The notes under the pieces are model-generated. The model saw nothing but the letters and a program-made list of their open reading frames with translations, was not told where the DNA came from and did no database searches. Both the position numbers and the translations under genes were made by a program. A stretch of DNA of 40,845 bases from Synechococcales cyanobacterium RM1_1_8 (GTDB lineage Bacteria > Cyanobacteriota > Cyanobacteriia > PCC-9006 > JAAUQQ01): the NCBI GenBank assembly GCA_012032745.1, contig JAAUQQ010000002.1, positions 1 through 40,845 of the forward strand. The letters run 5' to 3'. Below, one piece after another: positions 35,091-40,845 of the stretch; position 1 is the stretch's first letter, and each line of letters starts with the position of its first letter.

Positions 35091-35585
35091 GTGGCGCTTC
35101 CTAAGCCCTATCGACTAAGAGCGCGCCAGGAATTTTCACTGGTCTATCGCCGGGGACAGCGCTGGAGCGGCAAGCATTTGCTTCTGCGGGTGGCCCCCCA
35201 AGGGCGATCGCAACCGCCCGCCCCCAAACCCAAGCTGGCCCAGGCTGGGCTTAAGACTGGGCCAAAAGTAGGGGATGAAACCCCGGCCCCACCCCAGCCC
35301 AAACCCCAGCCCAAACCCATTCCCCCCGCCCTCCCCCCCAGCGGCGACCTCTTCCCCCAGCCGCATGGCCGTGGTCGTCAGCGTCAAGTCAGCAAACGCG
35401 CCGTTGTGCGCAACCGCCTGCGCCGCCAAGTGCAGGCTGCCCTCCAGCAACTCTTGCCCCGCCTCGCCCCCGATCAACTCCTGGTGATCACCCTCAAGCC
35501 CGGCGCAGTGGCGTGCGATTATTACAATTTTTTGCAAGAATTAGAAACATTACTCATAAACGCCGAGGCCATCCATGGGCATTAA
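35091..35585 (+). CDS. rnpA: RNase P protein component (hidden double frameshift)
   Basis: The protein subunit of RNase P, which matures tRNA 5' ends. Both ends read as RnpA in one frame: ALPKPYRLRARQEFSLVYRR at the start, and VSKRAVVRNRLRRQVQAALQ with LLPRLAPDQLLVITLKPGAV at the end. The conserved strand between them is wrong in that frame (HGRGRQRQ) but right in the next one (SRMAVVVSVK). So the frame is lost within the C-rich segment 35272-35365 (one extra or two missing C) and regained by a missing G at 35388. The single open frame therefore hides two errors, and the product as written would lack a core strand. The variable region is unusually Pro-rich. GTG 35091 follows AAGGAG and is the start. 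Confidence 0.9.
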   Translation: MALPKPYRLRARQEFSLVYRRGQRWSGKHLLLRVAPQGRSQPPAPKPKLAQAGLKTGPKVGDETPAPPQPKPQPKPIPPALPPSGDLFPQPHGRGRQRQVSKRAVVRNRLRRQVQAALQQLLPRLAPDQLLVITLKPGAVACDYYNFLQELETLLINAEAIHGH

Positions 35586-35973
35586 AGAAGATATTTTCTA
35601 TGAGGGAGGCCCCCACCGGGGCGAACTGCTCCTCAACCTGCTGATTGGCTTAACCATCATTGGCTTGCCCCTGGCCGTGGGTGCGATCGTCCGAGCCCTC
35701 TGGCTGCGCTACCGCATTTCCAATCGACGCATCTCCATCACCGGGGGCTGGATGGGGCGGGACAAGTATGAATTTATCTACAACGAAATCCGTAAGGTCG
35801 TCGCCATTCCTCGGGGCGTTGGCCTTTGGGGCGACATGGTGGTCACGCTCAACGATGGCTCCCGCATCGAAATGCGCGCGGTGCCCAAATTCCGCGAGGT
35901 TGAGGACTACATCAACGATCGCATCGCCAGCAAAAAAGCAGAGCGCAAAGCTGAGAAGAAGTCCAAGGCTTAA
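35575..35973 (+). CDS. PH-domain (bPH2-type) membrane protein
   Basis: 132 residues, overlapping rnpA by 11 bases. It has a hydrophobic N-terminal stretch (LLNLLIGLTIIGLPLAVGAI) that spans the membrane, followed by a bacterial PH-like domain (YRISNRRISITGGWMGRDKY, IRKVVAIPRGVGLWGDMVVT, SRIEMRAVPKFREVEDYIND) and a Lys-rich tail. Cyanobacteria keep this gene between rnpA and yidC; its function is not established. The other frame after the stop could encode 35 further residues (to 36079) if one T in TT 35970-35971 is extra; this is noted as a possibility only. Confidence 0.85.
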   Translation: MGIKEDIFYEGGPHRGELLLNLLIGLTIIGLPLAVGAIVRALWLRYRISNRRISITGGWMGRDKYEFIYNEIRKVVAIPRGVGLWGDMVVTLNDGSRIEMRAVPKFREVEDYINDRIASKKAERKAEKKSKA

Positions 35974-36239
35974 CTCCGGTGCGACCCTGCCCGAGGCCCG
36001 ACCCGATGGCCGCAATTATGAGGATCGGTTCAATGGCGGCGTTCCGCCCATGGAACAGCTCCGAGAGCGACTAAGATAGAAGGGGTTTGCTGGGGGTGGG
36101 TTGGGGTGCAGCTTGCAGGCCCAACCTTCAAACTGTCTGAGGTCTAGCCTGGGTTGCCCTTGGCGGCCGGGCCGGTTCGGGCGTGGGTCTACCCTAGAAC
36201 CCGGCAATCGTAAAACTGTAGAGGCGCAACGGCAGGCGA

Positions 36240-37484
36240 ATGGATTTCGGCATTGGCTTTCTCTCGAACAACGTAATGCTGCCCATCCTAGATTTTTTCT
36301 ATGGATTGGTGCCTAGCTATGGACTGGCGATCGTCGCGCTAACCCTAGTGGTGCGGACCGCTGTCTTCCCCCTCAGCGCTGGATCCATTCGCAGCGCCCG
36401 GCGCATGAAGGTAGTCAATCCCCTCATGCAGGAGCGCCAGAAAGAGGTCAAAGAGCGCTACAAAGACGACCCCACCAAGCAGCAGGAAGAACTGGGCAAA
36501 ATTTTCAAGGAGTTCGGCAACCCCCTGGCGGGCTGCCTGCCCGTGCTGTTCCAGATGCCAATTCTGTTCGCCCTGTTCGCGACGCTGCGGGGCTCGCCAT
36601 TCTCGGACATCAACTACACCGCCAATGTCCAGGTGCTGCCCCAGGACAAGATTGAACAGCTCCAGCCCGTTGCCTTCGCAACCAAGCCCCAAAACATCTA
36701 TTTTTCCGACGATCACCACACCAAGATCGCGGCGGTCATCCCCAGTGGCAACCGCTTGGCCGTGGGGGACAAAGTTGCCATTGAATTCAAGACCCTTGAG
36801 GGTGAGTCCTTAACGGAGCTAGTCGCCAACTATAAGGATGCGGATCTGACGCCCCAGTGGAGCATCACCAAGGGAGATGAGGTGATTTCCATCTCCCCCG
36901 ATGGGACGATCACCGCGCTCCAACCTGGGGATGCAACGCTCCAGGGCACGGTGCCTGGGCTCGCCGCCAACCGTGGCTTCCTGTTCATCAAGGCCCTGGG
37001 CCGCGTCGGTGCCACCAACCCAGATGGCAGCATCAACTGGGACATCATCGCCATGGTGGCTGCCTTTGGGGTCAGCCTGTTCGCGAGCCAGCAGCTCACC
37101 AGCCAGGGCAACAAGACCGAGGGAGAGCCCACGGCCCAACAGGCTCAGCAAGAGACCATCACCAAGGTCACGCCGGTTCTGTTTTCGGGTATGTTCCTGT
37201 TCTTCCCCCTACCGGCTGGGGTGTTGATGTACATGGTGATTGCCAACATTTTCCAGACGGTGCAGACCTTCTTCCTGATGCGTGAGCCGCTGCCGGACAA
37301 CATCCAGAAGCTGCTCGATGACCAGACCCGCAAGGAAGATGCAGCGGTCAACCGCATGGCCTTTGAGCCGAAGGGTGGCAAGGCCAAGATGAAAACGGTG
37401 GATGTGGAAGCCACGCCGGTCAAGAGCACCCCTGCGAATCCCAAGGCTATCGTCAAGAAAAGAACCAAGAAGCGCAACAAGTAG
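36240..37484 (+). CDS. yidC: Membrane protein insertase YidC/Alb3
   Basis: YidC inserts membrane proteins, alone or with SecYEG; in cyanobacteria it also serves thylakoid proteins. The 414-residue product has [20 protein letters not shown] with the conserved hydrophilic-groove Arg, [20 protein letters not shown] (cytoplasmic hairpin), [20 protein letters not shown] and the last helices ([20 protein letters not shown]). A lumenal/periplasmic insert near residues 165-255 ([29 protein letters not shown]) looks like a BIG2-type Ig fold, a feature of cyanobacterial YidC. The C-terminal tail is basic (KKRTKKRNK) and can bind ribosomes. Confidence 0.95.
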   Translation: MDFGIGFLSNNVMLPILDFFYGLVPSYGLAIVALTLVVRTAVFPLSAGSIRSARRMKVVNPLMQERQKEVKERYKDDPTKQQEELGKIFKEFGNPLAGCLPVLFQMPILFALFATLRGSPFSDINYTANVQVLPQDKIEQLQPVAFATKPQNIYFSDDHHTKIAAVIPSGNRLAVGDKVAIEFKTLEGESLTELVANYKDADLTPQWSITKGDEVISISPDGTITALQPGDATLQGTVPGLAANRGFLFIKALGRVGATNPDGSINWDIIAMVAAFGVSLFASQQLTSQGNKTEGEPTAQQAQQETITKVTPVLFSGMFLFFPLPAGVLMYMVIANIFQTVQTFFLMREPLPDNIQKLLDDQTRKEDAAVNRMAFEPKGGKAKMKTVDVEATPVKSTPANPKAIVKKRTKKRNK

Positions 37485-37508
37485 CCCAACCCCTCCCAAG
37501 CTCAAGCC

Positions 37509-37536
37509 GCCCAGAAGCACTTGCCCAGAAGCACTT
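37509..37536. repeat. 14-bp tandem duplication between yidC and the jag-like gene
   Basis: GCCCAGAAGCACTT occurs twice exactly (37509, 37523), followed by a partial copy GCCCAGA. Confidence 0.7.
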
Positions 37537-37561
37537 GCCCAGACCCATCTCTGCGAGGACA

Positions 37562-38116
37562 ATGACCGTGAGCTCAGCCCTCCAATCCCACCTTGACCAA
37601 GGTAGCCAATGGCTAGAGCGGCTCTTGGATTTGAGCGGCTTTCAGGCTTCCGTCCAGGCAGATATCGTCGAGCCCCTGTCCCATGAACATGTAGAAGGGC
37701 AGGCGGTGGAGGAGGCGGTGGCTTGGTTGACGATTGATGGTTCCCAGCTCTCCCCCGAGGAGGTGGCACTGCTGATTGGCGAGCAGGGGGAGGTGTTGGA
37801 CGCGATTCAGTATTTGGCGAGCCTGGAGCTGAATTTTAAGGCGGACCGCGAGACCCAGCGCGCCTTTGTGGTGGATATTGATGGCTATCGCGATCGCCGC
37901 CGCGAGGAACTCAAGCAGCTCGTCACCGAAGCCGCCGCCACCGTGCAGCAGTCTGGCCAGGAGCAGGAGATCTGCGGGCTGTCCTCCGCCGAGCGCCGCG
38001 AAGTCCACACCTTGCTCAAGGCGATGTTTCCCCTGATGGAAACCTTTAGTCGGGGCAAAGAGCCCGATCGCCGCTTGGTGGTTCAGCCCCGCGCCCCTGG
38101 GGAACCGGAGAGTTAG
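37562..38116 (+). CDS. Jag/KhpB-like RNA-binding protein (KH and R3H domains)
   Basis: ATG 37562 has GAGG eight bases upstream and is preferred over a start at 37535. The 184-residue protein has a KH-like domain (LTIDGSQLSPEEVALLIGEQ, GEVLDAIQYLASLELN) and an R3H domain (AERREVHTLLKAMFPLMETF, RGKEPDRRLVVQP). Firmicute homologues (Jag/KhpB) bind RNA together with KhpA. The neighbourhood with yidC and rnpA is the usual one. It lacks the long N-terminal Jag-N domain, as is normal in cyanobacteria. Confidence 0.88.
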   Translation: MTVSSALQSHLDQGSQWLERLLDLSGFQASVQADIVEPLSHEHVEGQAVEEAVAWLTIDGSQLSPEEVALLIGEQGEVLDAIQYLASLELNFKADRETQRAFVVDIDGYRDRRREELKQLVTEAAATVQQSGQEQEICGLSSAERREVHTLLKAMFPLMETFSRGKEPDRRLVVQPRAPGEPES

Positions 38117-38241
38117 CCTCTGGGACTGTGGTCTCTGGCCCTAGCGATTGGGACTGGCTTGTGGGGCTGGCAGGACAGGGCTGCTGGGATGATGGTTTTG
38201 ATCTGCTGGTTTCGGTCCATTTGATTGAGGAGTCACTAACC

Positions 38242-38808
38242 ATGAATGATCCTTCAAAACTGCCCGTGGCGAAGCCGCCCTCGGCAAAACCGCCCCTGGG
38301 CCTGGTTCCGGTGCTCCAACTGCTCCAGATTCCAGAAAAATGCCTGACCATCCTGGTCAAGGATCATTTGCCCGGCCTAGAGACGCTGATGCCGGTGCAG
38401 GGCGAGATTCAGCTCCACCACAAGGGCACGTTTTTGGAGGTCAGCGCCCAGGCCACCGCGATTGTGACTTTGGGCTGCGATCGCTGCCTCAACCAATACA
38501 ACCACCGCATTGCCTTGGACACGACGGAAATCATTTGGCTAGAGGAAGCGGAGGATCTGGGTCCAGGGGATGCCCTGGAGCGCGAAATTGAGTTTGAGGA
38601 CTTGGTGGAGCGCATTTCCCCTCGGGGGAGCTTCGACCCGGCCCAGTGGCTCTATGAACAGCTCTGTTTGGCCATTCCGCCCCAGCAGCTCTGCGATCTG
38701 GACTGCGATGGCATCTTGGTGGAAACAGAAGTTGCTCAGCCGAGCGAGCCTGCCATTGACCACCGCTGGGCCGCCCTAGCCCAGCTCAAACAGCAGCTAC
38801 CGTCGTAG
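38242..38808 (+). CDS. DUF177 (YceD family) protein
   Basis: ATG 38242, with GAGGAG upstream, gives 188 residues; a GTG at 38128 would add a spacer-derived extension. The family motifs are TLGCDRCLNQYNHRI and LEREIEFEDLVERISPRGSF, then LCLAIPPQQLCDLDCDG with paired cysteines that may bind zinc. YceD proteins are linked to 23S rRNA maturation or accumulation in bacteria and plants. Here it sits downstream of the jag-like gene in the same direction. Confidence 0.88.
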   Translation: MNDPSKLPVAKPPSAKPPLGLVPVLQLLQIPEKCLTILVKDHLPGLETLMPVQGEIQLHHKGTFLEVSAQATAIVTLGCDRCLNQYNHRIALDTTEIIWLEEAEDLGPGDALEREIEFEDLVERISPRGSFDPAQWLYEQLCLAIPPQQLCDLDCDGILVETEVAQPSEPAIDHRWAALAQLKQQLPS

Positions 38809-38877
38809 ATCCATGGCGCTGGTCGTTCCGTTTTTCTAGCCGTTCCATTTTCCCAGCCATCGAGTCATCCCTGCAAT

Positions 38878-40397
38878 ATGTCCTTCCAGCAAGAGTTTGA
38901 GCTGATGTTGCGGGCGCGTTACCCGATCCTCTACGTGCCCACACCGGAAGAGGAACGCTTGGAGGGAGCGATCGCCACTGCCGCAAAAAACCTAGGCAAC
39001 CGCGCGCTCTACACCTGGGACTTTGTCGATGGCTACCGGGGCAACGCCAACGATCAAGGCGTGGCGGTGCGCAACCCGCTCCAGGCCCTAGAACATTTGG
39101 AAAAACTGCCGACGGGGACGCCGGTAATCGCGATTTTGAGGGATTTCCATCGATTCCTCGAAGATGTGGCCGTGGCCCGCAAGCTGCGCAACCTGGGCCG
39201 GTTGTTCAAGTCCCAGCCCAAGAATATTGTGATCACCGCTGCGGAGCTGAGCCTGCCGGGGGAGCTGAGCGAAGTGGTGACGGTGCTGGAGTTTCCCCTG
39301 CCCAAGGTCCAGGAGATCAAGGCCGAGCTGGAGCGACTGCTGGGGGCGACGGGACAAAGCCTAGATGAGCGAAATCTGGACAACTTGGTGCGCTCTTGCC
39401 AGGGTCTGAGCCTGGAGCGGATTCGGCGGGTGCTGGCGCGGGCGATCGCCACCCATGGCGAAATCAACCCCAACGATCTCGACTTGGTCCTGGAGGAAAA
39501 GCGTCAAACCATTCGCCAGACTCAAATCCTGGATTTCTATCCCACCAGCGAGCAGATCACCGATATCGGCGGCCTCGACAACCTCAAGGATTGGCTGCTG
39601 CGCCGGGGCGATGCCTTTTCTGAGAAGCGCGCCAGTATGGTCTGCCCCATCCCCGAGGGCTGCTGCTGGCGGGCATTCAGGGCACGGGAAAATCCTTGAC
39701 AGCCAAGGCGATCGCCCACCATTGGCACCTGCCCCTGCTGCGGCTGGATGTGGGCCGCCTGTTCGCGGGCCTGGTGGGCGAATCAGAATCCCGCACCCGC
39801 CAAATGATTCAGATTGCCGAGGCTCTGTCGCCCTGCATCCTCTGGATCGATGAAATTGACAAAGCCTTTTCGGGCCTGGATGGCCGGGGCGATTCCGGCA
39901 CCACCAACCGCGTCTTTGGCACCTTTTTGACCTGGCTGGCGGAAAAACAGAGCCCCGTTTTCGTCGTCGCCACCGCCAACAATATCCAAACCCTGCCCGC
40001 CGAGCTGCTGCGCAAGGGGCGCTTCGATGAACTGTTTTTTGTCGGCCTGCCCAACCGCCAGGAGCGCCAGGCCATTTTTGAAGTGCACCTGTCGCGGCTG
40101 CGGCCCCACAACCTCAAGGCCTACGACCTGGAGCGCCTCGCCTATGAGACCCCGGACTTTTCTGGAGCGGAGATCGAACAGACCCTGGTCGAGGCCATGC
40201 ACCTGGGTTTTAGCCAAAACCGTGACTTCCAGACCGATGATGTCCTAGAGGCCGCCAGCCAAATTGTGCCCCTGGCCCGCACCGCTCAGGATCAGATCGA
40301 AGCGTTGCAGGCTTGGGCGGCAGCGGGGCGCGCCCGGCCCGCATCGCGCTTTGGTGGTTTGAGCGATCGCATCCAAGAGCTACAGCAGCCCGACTGA
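38878..40397 (+). CDS. Ycf46-like AAA ATPase (missing base at 39627)
   Basis: An AAA+ ATPase of the cyanobacterial/plastid Ycf46 type. The N-terminal domain begins [20 protein letters not shown] and includes [20 protein letters not shown]. The frame breaks at AAG 39625-39627, just before the P-loop. One extra G gives [20 protein letters not shown], then the Walker A GIQGTGKS (~residue 264), Walker [12 protein letters not shown] (~320) and [20 protein letters not shown] with the arginine finger region. Restored length is 506 residues. The break would separate the ATP site from the N-terminal domain; given the pattern elsewhere it is probably a sequence error. The cellular role is poorly known; involvement in CO2 utilisation has been suggested for a cyanobacterial homologue. 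Confidence 0.88.
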
Positions 40398-40436
40398 GCG
40401 CGACAACAGCCCAACTGATCAAATCTGAGTGTTCAA

Positions 40437-40664
40437 TCAAAACCCACGACGCAGCAGCACCAGCGCCATCCCCAGGGGAGGCAGCAACACAATCCCCAGG
40501 GCGACGCCAGTCGTGGCAGGAATTGACAGCAGCGGTCCCCCAAACTTGAGGCCATAGGAAATCGCCCCGGAGATCACCAACAGCTTGGCCAAAAAGCTGA
40601 GGGTTGTTCGGGCCTGGTTTGGGGCCTGGTTTGGGGCCTGGTCTGGGGGCAGATCTCGGTTCAC
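40437..40664 (-). CDS. Small membrane protein translationally coupled to glmU
   Basis: 75 residues from GTG 40664. The start overlaps the glmU stop as GTGA, so it is likely translated by re-initiation. After a polar lead with APNQ repeats, two membrane helices are predicted (LSFLAKLLVISGAISYGLKF and GVALGIVLLPPLGMALVLL). I do not know a function. Coupling to a peptidoglycan-precursor gene could hint at a cell-envelope role, but this is weak inference. Confidence 0.65.
   Translation of the reverse strand: MNRDLPPDQAPNQAPNQARTTLSFLAKLLVISGAISYGLKFGGPLLSIPATTGVALGIVLLPPLGMALVLLRRGF
40611..40646. repeat. 12-bp tandem repeat, three units, in the small membrane protein gene
   Basis: GGCCTGGTTTGG at 40611 and 40623, then GGCCTGGTCTGG at 40635. 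On the minus strand it codes the APNQ/APDQ repeats at the N-terminus. Confidence 0.8.
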
Positions 40665-40845
40665 AACTTGACCTCAGGGTTATTGGCAGCGGACTCAGAG
40701 GATTCGGTTCCAAGCCCAGCGCTTGGGGAGGGGCCAGTTTTTGCATGCCAGCCCGGCTTGACCACCTGGCGGCTGCGGGCCACGGCCAGGGGATTGGGAA
40801 GGCACATCCGTGGGTCAGGGTGGAGCCTGCGCCGATGGTGACATC
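40661..40845 (-). CDS. glmU: GlmU, C-terminal end (5' part outside window; frameshift near 40798)
   Basis: GlmU makes UDP-N-acetylglucosamine; its C-terminal left-handed beta-helix is the acetyltransferase. At the window edge the minus strand reads DVTIGAGSTLTHGCAFP. After one missing base near 40796-40798 the other frame continues NPLAVARSRQVVKPGW, the usual GlmU ending, then a low-complexity tail to TGA at 40661-40663. Only about 61 residues are in the window. The last bases overlap the next gene's GTG start. Confidence 0.75.
   Translation of the reverse strand, partial: CHHRRRLHPDPRMCLPNPLAVARSRQVVKPGWHAKTGPSPSAGLGTESSESAANNPEVKL

Noticed and set aside
40210-40746. 178-codon minus-strand frame over the end of the Ycf46-like gene and the small membrane protein gene
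   Set aside because: Low-complexity Pro/Arg/Gly translation; the small membrane protein and the glmU tail in other frames explain this region better.
1-40845. tRNA, rRNA, tmRNA, insertion sequences, integrases or attachment sites
   Set aside because: I looked for characteristic stems, CCA ends, transposase motifs and terminal inverted repeats and found none that I can support.

Overview
The window is a stretch of cyanobacterial chromosome. Signs of this are many copies of the HIP1 palindrome GCGATCGC, cyanobacterium-specific genes (ndhN, ldpA, Ycf45-like and Ycf46-like ATPases), and a long ribosomal-protein cluster in the cyanobacterial arrangement: it starts at rplC, has no rpsJ, rpmD, rpsN or rpsD, and runs on through rpoA, rplQ, truA, rplM, rpsI, rpmE and prfA. 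The moderately high GC content would fit a filamentous Leptolyngbya/Prochlorothrix-like lineage, but the species cannot be fixed from this sequence.

Layout. 1-1553: end of a TPR protein and two hypothetical genes, the first with a PD-(D/E)XK-like motif. 1885-7791: an accessory cluster of five co-directional genes: ECF sigma factor, RskA-type anti-sigma factor, exported DUF4331 protein, exported TPR protein, and a DUF4394 protein with RTX repeats. 7788-11660 (minus): Ycf45-like R3H ATPase, ldpA (circadian redox sensor) and ndhN (NDH-1 subunit). 12266-30833 (plus): ribosomal proteins, secY, adk, infA, rpoA, truA and prfA. 30986-34560 (minus): a small membrane protein, an SH3-like protein, and the ergothioneine pair egtD/egtB. 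34806-40397 (plus): rpmH, rnpA, a PH-domain gene, yidC, a jag-like gene, a DUF177 gene and a Ycf46-like gene. 40437-40845 (minus): a small membrane protein translationally coupled to the 3' end of glmU.

Two things stand out. First, at least twelve genes, including essential ones (rplB, rplV, rpsE, rpoA, rnpA, glmU), are interrupted by one-base indels. Nearly all are a missing C or G in a short homopolymer, and restoring the base recovers a family-like protein. This looks like sequence or assembly error rather than decay, so I annotate these as single genes and give each frameshift position. Second, the window is dotted with short tandem duplications of 10-17 bp. A 15-bp period dominates, and they sit in coding linkers (rskA-like gene, ycf45-like gene, ldpA, truA, egtB) and in spacers (rpsH-rplF, adk leader).

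The best candidate for an undescribed system is the 1885-7791 cluster. A membrane-anchored anti-sigma factor appears to control a sigma factor next to three predicted exported or surface proteins that carry domains of unknown function.
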